A stretch of 64,000 nt of DNA, taken from the NCBI RefSeq assembly GCF_023073415.1, contig NZ_JADPJL010000032.1, positions 62,001-126,000 on the forward strand. Direction: 5' to 3'. Both the position numbers and the translations under genes were made by a program. This document shows positions 25,954-35,493 of this stretch, one piece after another. The DNA is from Bradyrhizobium sp. 190. GTDB lineage: Bacteria; Pseudomonadota; Alphaproteobacteria; Rhizobiales; Xanthobacteraceae. Position 1 is the first letter of the stretch; each line of letters starts with the position of its first letter. Under the pieces are notes generated by a model, which searched no databases, was not told the origin of the DNA, and saw only the letters and a list, made by a program, of their open reading frames with translations.

Positions 25954-26729
25954 GCGCCGACGAACCCTTCATCAGCCTGCGAAACGTCCGCAAGGTCTAC
26001 CGGTCCAAGGGCGCGGAATTCCTCGCCGTCTCCGACGTCACCATGGATGTGCAGGAAGGCGAGCTGGTTTCGTTGGTCGGCCCCTCCGGCTGCGGCAAGA
26101 CCACGGTGCTGAAGATCCTGGCCGGGCTGCATGACGCCGATGGCGGCACCATCAAAATCGGCAATGCGAAAACGCCGTTCGATCCCGCCCGCGATATCGG
26201 CATGGTGTTCCAGCAAGCTCTGCTGCTGAAATGGCGAACGATTCTCGATAACGTGCTGCTGCCGGCCGAAATCGTCGGCCTGCCGATGAAAGCAGCGCGC
26301 TCGCGCGCGCGCGATCTGCTCAACTTGGTCGGGCTCGCCGGTTATGAAGACAAATATCCGCAACAATTGTCCGGCGGCATGCAGCAGCGCACCGCGATTG
26401 CGCGCGCGTTCATCCACGATCCAAAACTGATCCTGATGGATGAGCCGTTCGGCGCGCTCGATGCGCTCACCCGCGAACAGATGAATCTCGAAATGCTGCG
26501 GATCTGGCGCGAGAGCGGCAAGACCATCCTGTTCGTGACGCACAGCATCCAGGAAGCGGTGTTCCTCGCGTCGCACTGCGCCGTGCTCACCGCAGGCCCG
26601 GCGCGGATGGCGGAATATTTCCCGATCGAGCTGCCATTCCCGCGCGACTTGCCGATCAAGACCACGGACGAATTCGGCGCCTATGCACGGAGGATTTATG
26701 CGAGCCTGGGATTGAGCCCAAGCGCCTGA
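25950..26729 (+). CDS. ABC transporter ATPase (NitT/TauT/SsuB type)
   Basis: A 259-residue ATPase with Walker A GPSGCGKTT, Q-loop VFQQALLLKW, signature LSGGMQQRTAIARAF, Walker B LILMDEPFGALD and switch His in FVTHSI. The ATG at 25950 overlaps the preceding stop (ATGA); an in-frame ATG nine bases earlier is an alternative. It completes the NMT1-type importer with the permease at 22254 and the binding protein at 20413 and is the last gene of the operon. Confidence 0.9.
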   Translation: MSADEPFISLRNVRKVYRSKGAEFLAVSDVTMDVQEGELVSLVGPSGCGKTTVLKILAGLHDADGGTIKIGNAKTPFDPARDIGMVFQQALLLKWRTILDNVLLPAEIVGLPMKAARSRARDLLNLVGLAGYEDKYPQQLSGGMQQRTAIARAFIHDPKLILMDEPFGALDALTREQMNLEMLRIWRESGKTILFVTHSIQEAVFLASHCAVLTAGPARMAEYFPIELPFPRDLPIKTTDEFGAYARRIYASLGLSPSA

Positions 26730-26734
26730 GCCCA

Positions 26735-27838
26735 CTACTCATACGCCATGGGCCCGGTATCGCGATAGGCCCAGCAACTCTCCTTCGGCAGTGAAACCTT
26801 GGTCTCGACACCCACCTGATGACGGGCGGCCGTGCCGAGTTCGACCACCTCCAGTCGCCGGCCGAACAGTTCGATGCCGTAGGCCGTCTGCGTGCCCTGA
26901 TAGCGGCGGTCGAGGACGCGGGCGGGAAAGATGTTGGCGCCGTTATGCTGGCCGATGGTGATGTTTTCCGGTCGCAGCGCGACGCGCACCTTTTCGTCCG
27001 GACCGAGCGGGTGCAGCAAGGCCACCTCGCCCCTTCGTCCCTCGCCAAAATCGACCGTGCCGAATTGGCCGTTGCGCGACACCAGCGTACCCGCGAGCTC
27101 GTTGGTCGCGCCGGTGAAATTGGCGACGAAGAGATCCGCCGGACGGTTATAGATCGCGTCCGGCGTATCCATCTGCAACAGCTTGCCGTCGCGCATCACG
27201 CCGATGCGGTCGCCCAGCACCACCGCTTCGGCCTGGTCATGGGTGACATACAGCGCCGTCATCCCGGTCTGCTTGAGGATCACGCGAAGATCGTCGCGCA
27301 ACCGAAGGCGCAGCTTGGCATCGAGGTTCGACAAGGGCTCGTCGAGCAGCAGCAATTGCGGCCGATACACGATGCTGCGCGCCAGCGCCACGCGCTGCAT
27401 CTGACCGCCTGATAATGCGACCACCGGCCTTTCGGCATATTCCGACAGGCCGACCAGTTCGAGCGCCTCGTCGACCTTGCGGCGGGCGTCGGCGCGCGAA
27501 AGCTTTCGGTGCTTGAGTGGATAGACCACGTTCTGCCGCACCGTCATATGCGGCCACACCGCATAGGACTGAAACACCATGCCGAGATCGCGCAACCGCG
27601 GCGGCACCAGAATCCCGCGCTCGGGCGACGAGACCACCCTGCCGGCGATGCTGATCTCGCCCGAGGTCGGATGCTCCAGTCCGGCAACGCAGCGCAGCGT
27701 CGTGGTCTTGCCGCAGCCGGAGGGGCCGAGCAGGACCACGATCTCGCCGGCCGGCACGCCAAAACTGACGCCGTCGATCGCCGGCCGGCCGATCGCAAAC
27801 TGCTTGCGCAGGTCGGTGACTTCGAGGGTTGCCGTCAT
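26735..27838 (-). CDS. ABC transporter ATPase (PotA/FbpC type)
   Basis: A 367-residue ATPase: Walker A GPSGCGKTT, signature LSGGQMQRVALARSI, Walker B LLLLDEPLSNLDAKLR and switch His in YVTHDQ, followed by a C-terminal TOBE regulatory domain (about 280-360, PDEKVRVALRPENITIG). Third gene of a leftward permease, binding protein, ATPase operon (25 bp gap to the binding protein). The family drives import of ferric iron, spermidine/putrescine or 2-aminoethylphosphonate. Confidence 0.9.
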   Translation of the reverse strand: MTATLEVTDLRKQFAIGRPAIDGVSFGVPAGEIVVLLGPSGCGKTTTLRCVAGLEHPTSGEISIAGRVVSSPERGILVPPRLRDLGMVFQSYAVWPHMTVRQNVVYPLKHRKLSRADARRKVDEALELVGLSEYAERPVVALSGGQMQRVALARSIVYRPQLLLLDEPLSNLDAKLRLRLRDDLRVILKQTGMTALYVTHDQAEAVVLGDRIGVMRDGKLLQMDTPDAIYNRPADLFVANFTGATNELAGTLVSRNGQFGTVDFGEGRRGEVALLHPLGPDEKVRVALRPENITIGQHNGANIFPARVLDRRYQGTQTAYGIELFGRRLEVVELGTAARHQVGVETKVSLPKESCWAYRDTGPMAYE

Positions 27839-27863
27839 CGGTTCGATGGTTTCCCTGTGACGA

Positions 27864-28895
27864 TCATTGCGCGTAGCCGTAGGTCTTGTTCCAGTCGGCT
27901 ACCCAGGCCGCGTGGAGCTTCACATACTCGTCGAACTTGGGAAACCACACCTTGACGACTTTGGGATCAAAGCCTTCCGGATAGGCCGGCGGCACCTTCA
28001 GTGATGTAAGGTTGCCGAGCTCCTTGATCATGAAGGTCTGCCCCTCTTTCGACAGGCACCAGTTCAAAAACAGTTTTGCAGCGTTGGGATGCGCAGCGGT
28101 CTTTGGAATGCCCGTCGCATAAGGATTGACCGGTGCACCTTCCGGCGGGAAGAAGATCTGGATCGGCGCACCGTCCTTCTGCTTCGGATAGATCGCGTTA
28201 TAGAGCAAAGGCCCCATGGCGATTTCGCCGCGTACCAGCGAATCCGACATCGGCGCGCCTGAGGGATAAAGGACCGGACGGGTCGCTGCCTGCTTGGCCC
28301 AATAATCCTCGCCGAGCACCTGGCGTTCGAACATCACCCGCGTCCACGTGGTGCCGCCCGACGGCGCGATGACCTGCCCGGTCAATTTGTTGTATTCGGG
28401 CTTGGTAAGGTCCATCCAGGTTTTAGGCGGGTTCTTTACCAGCTCGGTGTTGTAGGCGATCGACCATACCAGCGTGACACGCGGCCAGAGCTGCGGTGCG
28501 ATCTGCGCTTCGGGATTGTAGTCGGCGGCATTCGGCGGCGCGTAATCCTGGAACATGTCCGCCAGGGGCTGCATCAGCGCGCGGTCGGAATGATCGACCA
28601 CGTCGGCGATCAGCTTTCCGGCGGCGGCTTCCGTCTTCACGCGGGTGATGAGCTGACCGCCCGGCGCGCGCACCATCTCGACCTTGATTTCGGGGAACCG
28701 CTTGTTGAACGCCTTGATGACCTGCTGTTCGACCTCGGCGAAGTTCGCGGTGTAGTACACCAGCTTGCCCTCGGCCTTCGCCGCCGCAATCAGTTCGGGC
28801 GAACCGAATTCCTGCGCCCGCGCCGCTCCGCTCCATGCCAATGCAAAAGCGGTGATGCCGGCGATTGCAATGTTGGTGAAGATTCTTCCAGTCAT
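27864..28895 (-). CDS. extracellular solute-binding protein, family 1 (ferric/phosphonate type)
   Basis: A 343-residue periplasmic protein with signal peptide (MTGRIFTNIAIAGITAFALAWSGAARAQ) and the AfuA/FbpA-like pattern ELIAAAKAEGKLVYYTANFAEVEQQVIKAFNKRFPEIKVE. Start at 28895, six bases after GGGAGGA. The ligand cannot be fixed: the classic iron-binding tyrosine pair near the C terminus is not obvious, so iron, a phosphonate or another anion remains possible. Confidence 0.88.
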   Translation of the reverse strand: MTGRIFTNIAIAGITAFALAWSGAARAQEFGSPELIAAAKAEGKLVYYTANFAEVEQQVIKAFNKRFPEIKVEMVRAPGGQLITRVKTEAAAGKLIADVVDHSDRALMQPLADMFQDYAPPNAADYNPEAQIAPQLWPRVTLVWSIAYNTELVKNPPKTWMDLTKPEYNKLTGQVIAPSGGTTWTRVMFERQVLGEDYWAKQAATRPVLYPSGAPMSDSLVRGEIAMGPLLYNAIYPKQKDGAPIQIFFPPEGAPVNPYATGIPKTAAHPNAAKLFLNWCLSKEGQTFMIKELGNLTSLKVPPAYPEGFDPKVVKVWFPKFDEYVKLHAAWVADWNKTYGYAQ

Positions 28896-28919
28896 AGCCA
28901 ATCCTCCCGTTCGTCTTTG

Positions 28920-30683
28920 TTATCCGGTTCGGGCGACACTGCTCTGCGCCGCACCACGCGACAGCCAATTGGCGCCGCCGATGAGAACGCCGAGCAGAAC
29001 GGTTTGCACCAGGCTGAACGCGGCGGTCTTGCCGAGGTTTCCGCCTTCGTAATAGTCGAGCAACAGCACCGACATCACCATGGTGTTGCTGGTGTAGAGG
29101 AACAGCGACGAGCCGAGTTCCCGGATCGCGAGCACGAACAACAGCGTCATCGAGGCGACCACGCCCGGCCGCGCCAGCGGCAGCACGATCGTCCTGATGG
29201 TGCCCAGCACACCCTTGCCGCAGACCCAGGCCGCTTCCTCGAGTTCGCGATGAATCTGCAGGAACGAGGTCGACAACGACTTGACCGTATCCGGCATGAA
29301 GCGCGCGATGAACGCCAGCGCCAGGATCCAGATCGTGCCGTAGAGACCGCCTGGAATGCCGATCCATGCCCAGAGATAGGCGACGCCGACCACAAGGCCG
29401 GGGATCGCGACCGGCAGGGTCGAAATCACGTCGATCCAGCGCCGGCCCGTCACCTGGGTGCGGTGAATAGTGTAGCCGATGGCAAACGCGAGCGCGCCGC
29501 CGACCACAGCGGTGATGATGCCGACCTCGACCGAGTTATAGATCGAGCGCATGGTCAGCGGATTGTCGAAGATGCTGTGGAAATGCATCAGGGAATACTG
29601 CCTGGCATCGAACAGGCTGCTGACGTCGCGGATGAACATGAATTTTCGAAATGCCGCGACAATAAGCGCGAGCAACGGCAGCACCACCACGACCAGGAGA
29701 TAGACGACGCCAAGGCCGAAGGTGAACCAGCGCCAGCGCCCGAGATCCAGGCTGCGCGGACGGAACGCCTTGCCGGCGACGGTAGTATAGCTTCGGCCGC
29801 TCAGCACCTTGTGCTGCAGGAACACGAGCAGGCCGGTGACGACCATCAGGATGATCGCGACCGCAGCGGCGGTGTTGTAGAGCGGCGGCGACCAGTTGGT
29901 GAGCTTGAAAATATAGGTCGTCAGCACGGCAAGGTTGGTCGGCGCGCCCAGAACCGCCGGAATGCCGTAGATGCCGAGCATCACGATGAACGACAGCAGC
30001 ATGCCCGAGACGATCGCTGGCATGATCAGCGGAAACGTCACCGTGAACAGTGTCGCGAACGCGCTGGCGCCGGAAATCTCGGCGGCCTCCTCCAGGCTCG
30101 GATCCATGTTGCGCAGCGCTGAAGCGGTGAACATATAGACATACGGCGCGTAGTAGATGCCGAACACGAACACCAGGCCCCACATCGAATAGAAATCGAC
30201 GCGCCAGTCCAGCCCGATCCATTTGAACATGGTGTTGATCAGGCCCGTTTTAGGCGAGCCGAGGATCGCCCATGCGACGCCCGCGACCAGCGGCGGCGCG
30301 AACAGCGGCAGAATACTGGCTGCCGCGATAACCCCCTTGAACGGCGTATTGGTGCGGACGACGATCCAGGAGAACAACAGTCCGATCACAACCGCGATCA
30401 GGGTGCCGCCGCCGCAGGCGATCAGCGTGTTCGCCAGCGCCTCGGCGACATTCGGGTTCGCCAGTACGGTGAGAAAGTTCGTGACCGAGAGGTGACTGAG
30501 CGAGATGCCCTCGACCACCGGATTGGTGTCGGTGAGCGCGCCGAGCAGCAGCATCAGGATCGGATAGATGACGAGAAAGCCGAGGATCGCCAGCAGGAGC
30601 GTCACCCACGAGCCGGCCCACGCGCGCTGCCCCTCACTGGCGCTACGCATGACTTCGCTGCGCCGGCTCACCTGTCCGTTCAA
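28920..30683 (-). CDS. ABC transporter permease, fused double-domain (FbpB/PhnV type)
   Basis: A 587-residue permease with about twelve helices, made of two fused permease domains, each with an EAA loop (DPSLEEAAEISGASAFATLFTVTFPLIMPAIVSG and HRELEEAAWVCGKGVLGTIRTIVLPLARPGVVASM). Start at TTG 30683, preceded by GAGGGG; the ATG at 30650 lacks a ribosome site. First gene of the operon with the binding protein 25 bp downstream. Divergent from an MFS gene. Confidence 0.88.
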   Translation of the reverse strand: MNGQVSRRSEVMRSASEGQRAWAGSWVTLLLAILGFLVIYPILMLLLGALTDTNPVVEGISLSHLSVTNFLTVLANPNVAEALANTLIACGGGTLIAVVIGLLFSWIVVRTNTPFKGVIAAASILPLFAPPLVAGVAWAILGSPKTGLINTMFKWIGLDWRVDFYSMWGLVFVFGIYYAPYVYMFTASALRNMDPSLEEAAEISGASAFATLFTVTFPLIMPAIVSGMLLSFIVMLGIYGIPAVLGAPTNLAVLTTYIFKLTNWSPPLYNTAAAVAIILMVVTGLLVFLQHKVLSGRSYTTVAGKAFRPRSLDLGRWRWFTFGLGVVYLLVVVVLPLLALIVAAFRKFMFIRDVSSLFDARQYSLMHFHSIFDNPLTMRSIYNSVEVGIITAVVGGALAFAIGYTIHRTQVTGRRWIDVISTLPVAIPGLVVGVAYLWAWIGIPGGLYGTIWILALAFIARFMPDTVKSLSTSFLQIHRELEEAAWVCGKGVLGTIRTIVLPLARPGVVASMTLLFVLAIRELGSSLFLYTSNTMVMSVLLLDYYEGGNLGKTAAFSLVQTVLLGVLIGGANWLSRGAAQSSVARTG

Positions 30684-30935
30684 CGCGCTTCCCCTCGCCG
30701 GTGACCGTCTTTTTATGGAATTGCGGTCGCGATGCGCGGGAAGCCTAGTCGATTGCCCGGCGCGCGGAAAGGTATCCGAAAGTCGGCGCGCGGATATGGC
30801 GCGGGAGCCACTTTTTCCGACACCGACAGTTGCTTCGCATACGCATCATGCAGCGGCGTGCCTGTGGCCCGTGCAGCGTCCGTAGTACACGCCGCAAAGG
30901 GCGCGACCGCCCCCCGGCGTGGAGAGCCCGACCTG

Positions 30936-32330
30936 ATGTCACTGGATACGACCGCAAAGCCACCCGCCCCTGCGCCGATCGACGGCCTGCCCCCGGAACT
31001 CCGGCGCTGGGCGGTCGCGGCGATCTTTACCGCGCTGGCGCTAGCCTCGCTGGATACGGCGATCGCCAACGTTGCGCTACCCGCCATCGCCGCCGATCTC
31101 CACGTCAGCCCGGCCGACGTGGTCTGGGTGGTCAACATCTATCAGATCGCGCTGGTTGCGACGCTGCTGCCGCTCGGCGCGCTCGGCGAAATCGTCGGCC
31201 ATCAGCGAATCTATATCGGCGGCCTCGTGCTGTTCACGCTGGCCTCGCTCGGCTGCGCCTTGGCATGGTCGCTGCCCAGCCTGACGGCTGCCCGCGCACT
31301 GCAGGGGTTAGGCGCCAGCGGCATCATGAGCGTGAACGCGGCGCTGGTCCGCTTCGTCTACCCGACTCATATGCTCGGCCGCGGCTTCGGCCACAACGCG
31401 CTGGTGGTCGGAACGGCGTTCACGTTCGGCCCGACGATTGCCTCCGCGATCCTTGCGATCGGTACATGGCCGTGGCTGTTCGCGATCAATATCCCCTTCG
31501 GGATGATCGCAATCTGGATCGGCCTGAAGACCTTGCCGAAAACGCCGCGCGCCAAGCACGCGTTCGACTTTGCGAGCGCAGCGCTGACCGCAAGCTGCCT
31601 CGGACTCTTCATTATCGGCATCGGCAGCGCGGCGCATCAGGCGCCTCCCGCCCTGGTCGGTCTGGCGCTTGGCGCTGCATTGCTGCTCGGCTGGATCATG
31701 ATGCGCCGAGATGCGGACCATCCGGCGCCGATGTTGCCGATCGACCTGTTCCGGCGGCCGATGTTCGCGCTGTCGGCGGCCACGTCGGTCTGTGCATTCG
31801 CGGTGCAGGGATTGGCCTTCGTCTCGCTGCCCTTCTACTTCGAGGATGTGCTGCACCGGTCGCAGGTGGAGACCGGCTTCTTCATGACGCCCTGGCCGCT
31901 GGTGGTGGCGATCATGGCGCCGATCGGAGGCCGCCTGTCCGACCGCTATCCTGTCGGCATCCTCGGCGGCATTGGTCTGGTGCTGCTCGGCATTGGCATG
32001 GCGCTGCTCGCGACGCTGCCGCCGGACCCCAGCATCGCCAACATCGTCTGGCGCACCGTGATTTGCGGGATCGGATTCGGATTCTTTCAAACGCCTAATT
32101 TGCGGGCACTGATGTCGAGCGCACCGCCACATCGCAGTGGAAGCGCGAGCGGCATCGTCGCGACCGCCCGGCTGACCGGACAGACGCTCGGCGCTGCGCT
32201 CGCGGCCCTGTGCTTTGCCCTCGCCGGCCACCACGGCGCGACGGTGGCGTTGATGCTCGGTGCCGGATTTGCCGCGCTCGGAAGCCTGATGAGTTTCCTG
32301 CGCCTGGCTGTGGGCGCAGAACGGACATGA
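30936..32330 (+). CDS. MFS transporter, DHA2 (14-TM drug efflux) type
   Basis: A 464-residue protein with about 13-14 hydrophobic segments. The family signature LDTAIANVALPAIAADLHVSPADVVWVVNIYQIALVATLLPLGALGEIVG (TM1, motif D and A region) matches EmrB/QacA-like multidrug exporters. Start at ATG 30936 with GGAGAG upstream; the frame is open to 30732 but the extension is Arg-rich and not conserved in type. Export of toxic organics is inferred. Divergent from the fused ABC permease. Confidence 0.88.
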   Translation: MSLDTTAKPPAPAPIDGLPPELRRWAVAAIFTALALASLDTAIANVALPAIAADLHVSPADVVWVVNIYQIALVATLLPLGALGEIVGHQRIYIGGLVLFTLASLGCALAWSLPSLTAARALQGLGASGIMSVNAALVRFVYPTHMLGRGFGHNALVVGTAFTFGPTIASAILAIGTWPWLFAINIPFGMIAIWIGLKTLPKTPRAKHAFDFASAALTASCLGLFIIGIGSAAHQAPPALVGLALGAALLLGWIMMRRDADHPAPMLPIDLFRRPMFALSAATSVCAFAVQGLAFVSLPFYFEDVLHRSQVETGFFMTPWPLVVAIMAPIGGRLSDRYPVGILGGIGLVLLGIGMALLATLPPDPSIANIVWRTVICGIGFGFFQTPNLRALMSSAPPHRSGSASGIVATARLTGQTLGAALAALCFALAGHHGATVALMLGAGFAALGSLMSFLRLAVGAERT

Positions 32331-32484
32331 CAGCCATGACGATTCCGCAAGGCCCCGTAACACCGGCGGATCAAATTTCTTCCGGCTCGCAAGCGCGCTT
32401 TTTCTTGATTTGAACTATTCCAAGTTGCAGGCCATCTTCCCGCACGCAGCTCACTCGGTGGATTGAGCGAACAGGGGATACGCG

Positions 32485-32934
32485 ATGGCAAACCTCACAA
32501 TTAACGGCAAATCAATCAGCGTGGACGTCGAAGACGACACGCCGCTTCTTTGGGCAATCCGGGAGAACGTCGGGCTGACCGGCACCAAATACGGGTGCGG
32601 CATTGCACTATGCGGCGCCTGCACCGTGCATGTCGACGGGGTCGCGATGCGCTCCTGCGGCGTCACGGTCAGCGAAGCCGTCGGCAAGCAGATCACCACG
32701 ATCGAAGGTCTCGCCAGCAATGGCGCGCTGCACAAGGTGCAGCAGGCCTGGGTGGCCAACGACGTTCCGCAATGCGGTTACTGCCAGGCCGGCATGATCA
32801 TGGCGGTCGCAGCGCTTCTCAACGAGAAGCCGAAGCCGACCGACCAGGACATCAACGAGGCCATCACCAATATCTGCCGATGCGGGACCTTCCAGCAGGT
32901 CCGCGAGGCGATCCACGCCGCCGCGAACGCTTGA
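32485..32934 (+). CDS. (2Fe-2S) subunit of a molybdenum hydroxylase (IorA-like)
   Basis: A 149-residue iron-sulfur protein with two [2Fe-2S] sites: plant-type Cys38, 43, 46, 58 (YGCGIALCGACTVHVDG...SC) and the helical second site Cys97, 100, 131, 133 (QCGYCQAG...CRCGT). This is the small subunit of two-subunit xanthine-oxidase-family enzymes such as isoquinoline 1-oxidoreductase and aldehyde oxidoreductases. The large subunit follows 10 bp later. It would pass electrons from the molybdenum site to an acceptor, here possibly the downstream cytochromes. Confidence 0.92.
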   Translation: MANLTINGKSISVDVEDDTPLLWAIRENVGLTGTKYGCGIALCGACTVHVDGVAMRSCGVTVSEAVGKQITTIEGLASNGALHKVQQAWVANDVPQCGYCQAGMIMAVAALLNEKPKPTDQDINEAITNICRCGTFQQVREAIHAAANA

Positions 32935-32944
32935 GGAGGACGCC

Positions 32945-35130
32945 ATGAACAAGCACGTCATGCCTAAACTCACTCGCCGCGGCTTCGTGATCGGCACGGC
33001 TGCCGCCGGCGCCGGTCTCGCGATCGGCCTCGATATTCCCTTCGGCGGACCAACCGTGGTTCGCGCCGCCGACGGCTCGCCCGAAGTCAATGTCTGGGTG
33101 GTGATCCGCCCCGACAACACGACCGTGGTTCGCATTGCCCGCTCGGAGATGGGACAGGGCTCCCTCACCGGCCTCGCCCAGCTCGTCGCCGAAGAACTCG
33201 AATGCGACTGGTCGAAGGTCGTCACCGAATATCCGACACCGGGTCAAAGTGTCGCACGCAAGCGCGCGTGGGGCGATTTCTCGACCGGCGGCAGCCGCGG
33301 CATCCGGTCCAGCCAGGACTATGTCCGCAAGGGCGGCGCCACCGCGCGCGTGATGCTGGTGCAGGCGGCCGCGAACGAGTGGAAGGTGCCGGCCTCGGAA
33401 TGCACCGCCGCCAACAGCGTCATCACCCATACGCCGTCCGGCAAGACCACGACCTACGGCAAGGTGGTTGAAGCCGCGGCGAAGCTCGAGCCGCCGGCCG
33501 AGGTGAAGCTGAAAGATCCCAAGGACTGGAAGATCATTGGCAAGGGCGTGAAGCGGCTCGACACTGTCGACAAGACGACGGGTGCGATGATCTATGGCTC
33601 CGACGTCAAGCTGCCCGGCATGCTCAACGCCACGATCAAGGATTGCCCCGTGTTCGGCGGCAAGCTGAAGAGCTACGACGAAGCCAAAATCATGGGCATG
33701 AAGGGCGTCAAGAAGGTCGTGCGCGTCAGCGACAGCAGTGTCGCCGTCGTTGCCGATACGTGGTGGCACGCCAAGACCGCGCTCGATGCGCTGCCGATCG
33801 TCTGGGACGAAGGCGAGAACGCAAAAGTCTCCAGCGAGTCGATCGCAAAGTGGCTGGCCGAAGGTCTCGACAACGCGCAGCCGGCCTACATCGGCAACCA
33901 GAACGGCGACGCCAAGGCCGCGATTGCTGGCGCCGTCAAGAAGGTCGAAGCGGTCTACAACTATCCCTACCAGAACCATGCGCCCATGGAGCCGATGAAC
34001 GCCACGGCGCTCTATACACCGGACAAATGCGAGGTCTGGTGCGGTACACAGAACGGCGAAGCGGCGTTCGCCGCCACCATGGAAGCCTCAGGCCTGCCGG
34101 CCGAAAAATGCGAGGTACACAAGCTTATCCTCGGCGGCGGCTTCGGCCGTCGCGGCATGACTGACTACGTCCGGCAGGCGGTTCTGATCGCCAAGGAGAT
34201 GCCGGGAACGCCGGTCAAGCTGCTGTGGTCACGCGAAGAGGACATGGCGCAAGGCAAGTTTCATCCGGTCACGCAATGCAAAATGACCGGGGCCTTCGAT
34301 GCCGACAACAATCTCACGGCGCTGCACGTGAGATTGTCCGGTCAATCGATCCTGTACACGGTGCGTCCGGCGGCGCTGGTGAACGGCATGGATACGGCCG
34401 CGTTCCAGGGCCTCAGTCCTTCCGGCGACGCCGCGATCGGCTACTCCGTGCCGAACCTGCTGGTCGAGCATTCCATGCGCAACCCCACGTTCCGCCCGGC
34501 TTCTGGCGCGGCGTGAACGTGAACCAGAACGCGATCTACATGGAATGCTTCATGGATGAGCTGGCGCTGTCGGTCGGCCAGGATCCGGTGGAATTCCGTC
34601 GCAAGCTGATGAGCAAGCACCCGAAGCATCTTGCCGTGCTCAACGCCGTGGCCGAGAAGATCGGATGGGGCACGCCCGCGCCGCAAGGCGTCTATCGCGG
34701 GATTGCGCAGGTGATGGGCTATGGCAGCTATGTCGCGGGTGCCGCCGAAATCTCCGTCACCGAAGGCAGCAAGATCAAGGTGCATCGTATCGTCGCCTCG
34801 ACCGATCCCGGCTACGTCGTCAACCCGGCGCAGGTCGAGCGGCAGATCGCGGGGTCCTTTGTCTATGGCCTGTCCGCCCTGTTCTATGGCGGCTGCACGG
34901 TGAAGGACGGCAAGATCGAGCAGACCAACTTCGACACCTACAACTCGATGCGGATTGCCGAGATGCCGAAGGTGGAATGCGTCATGGTGCCGAGCGGCGG
35001 CTTCTGGGGCGGCGTCGGAGAGCCGACGATCGGTGTTGCCGCGCCAGCGGTGCTGAACGCCTATTTCGCGGCAACCGGAAAACGCATACGCTCGGTGCCG
35101 CTGAAGGACCAGAACATCACCTTTGCCTGA
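32945..35130 (+). pseudogene. molybdopterin-binding large subunit (IorB-like), interrupted by a 1-base frameshift
   Basis: The first 520 residues read in one frame with a Tat signal (LTRRGFVIGTAAAGAGLAIG) and xanthine-dehydrogenase-family motifs (SEMGQGSLTGLAQLVAEEL, NHAPMEPMNATA, LGGGFGRRG). After HSMRNPTFRP (about 34490) the frame runs into ASGAA and stop, while the +1 frame continues FWRGVNVNQNAIYMECFMDELALSVGQDP to IGVAAPAVLNAYFAATGK at 35130. One missing base in CCCGG (about 34494-34499) accounts for it; restored length is about 728 residues, normal for the family. It may be a sequencing error or a true mutation. It is the partner of the (2Fe-2S) subunit at 32485. Confidence 0.85.
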
Positions 35131-35138
35131 CAACGGCC

Positions 35139-35162
35139 AGCGGCGGCCCTAGGGCCGCCGCT
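35139..35162. terminator. 24-bp perfect palindrome between the large subunit and the cytochrome gene
   Basis: Arm AGCGGCGGCCCT followed directly by its reverse complement. It starts eight bases after the large-subunit stop and ends about 20 bp before the cytochrome start. No U-run follows, so it may stabilise mRNA ends or partly separate the hydroxylase genes from the sox genes. Confidence 0.45.
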
Positions 35163-35183
35163 CCACCATCCGGAGATGCGCTG

Positions 35184-35480
35184 ATGAAAACATTGTCTGT
35201 CATCCTCGGGATTGCAACGATTGTGGCATCGGGCCTGCCGGTGCTGGCGGCTTCCCCACCTCCGCCTGGCGCGGCATCCTGCTCCGGCTGTCACGCCGCC
35301 GGCGCAACGGTGACCTCGTCTATTTCGCGGCTGTACGGCCGCGACGCCGGCGAGATCACGACCGCAATGGCTGGATTTCGCGACGGCTCGCTTCCCGCCA
35401 CCGTGATGAACCGCATTGCCAAAGGCTTCTCCGACGACGAGTTGCGCGCGATTGCGACGTGGCTCGCGGCACAGAAATAA
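35184..35480 (+). CDS. small periplasmic cytochrome c (FccA/SoxE-like)
   Basis: A 98-residue protein: signal peptide to about residue 23 (ending PVLAAS), one heme-binding CSGCH (Cys33, Cys36, His37), and the motif GFRDGSLPATVMNRIAKGFSDDELRAIATWLA, with a Met as probable sixth ligand. This pattern is typical of the cytochrome subunit of flavocytochrome c sulfide dehydrogenase. The flavoprotein subunit follows 13 bp later, so the pair should form a heterodimer in the periplasm. Confidence 0.88.
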   Translation: MKTLSVILGIATIVASGLPVLAASPPPPGAASCSGCHAAGATVTSSISRLYGRDAGEITTAMAGFRDGSLPATVMNRIAKGFSDDELRAIATWLAAQK

Positions 35481-35493
35481 TGGGAGCACCGGC

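Noticed and set aside
28590..30122. A 510-codon rightward open frame opposite the binding protein and fused permease genes
   Set aside because: The translation is dominated by Gln/Arg/Asp/His without domain features, a mirror of codon bias in the real leftward genes.
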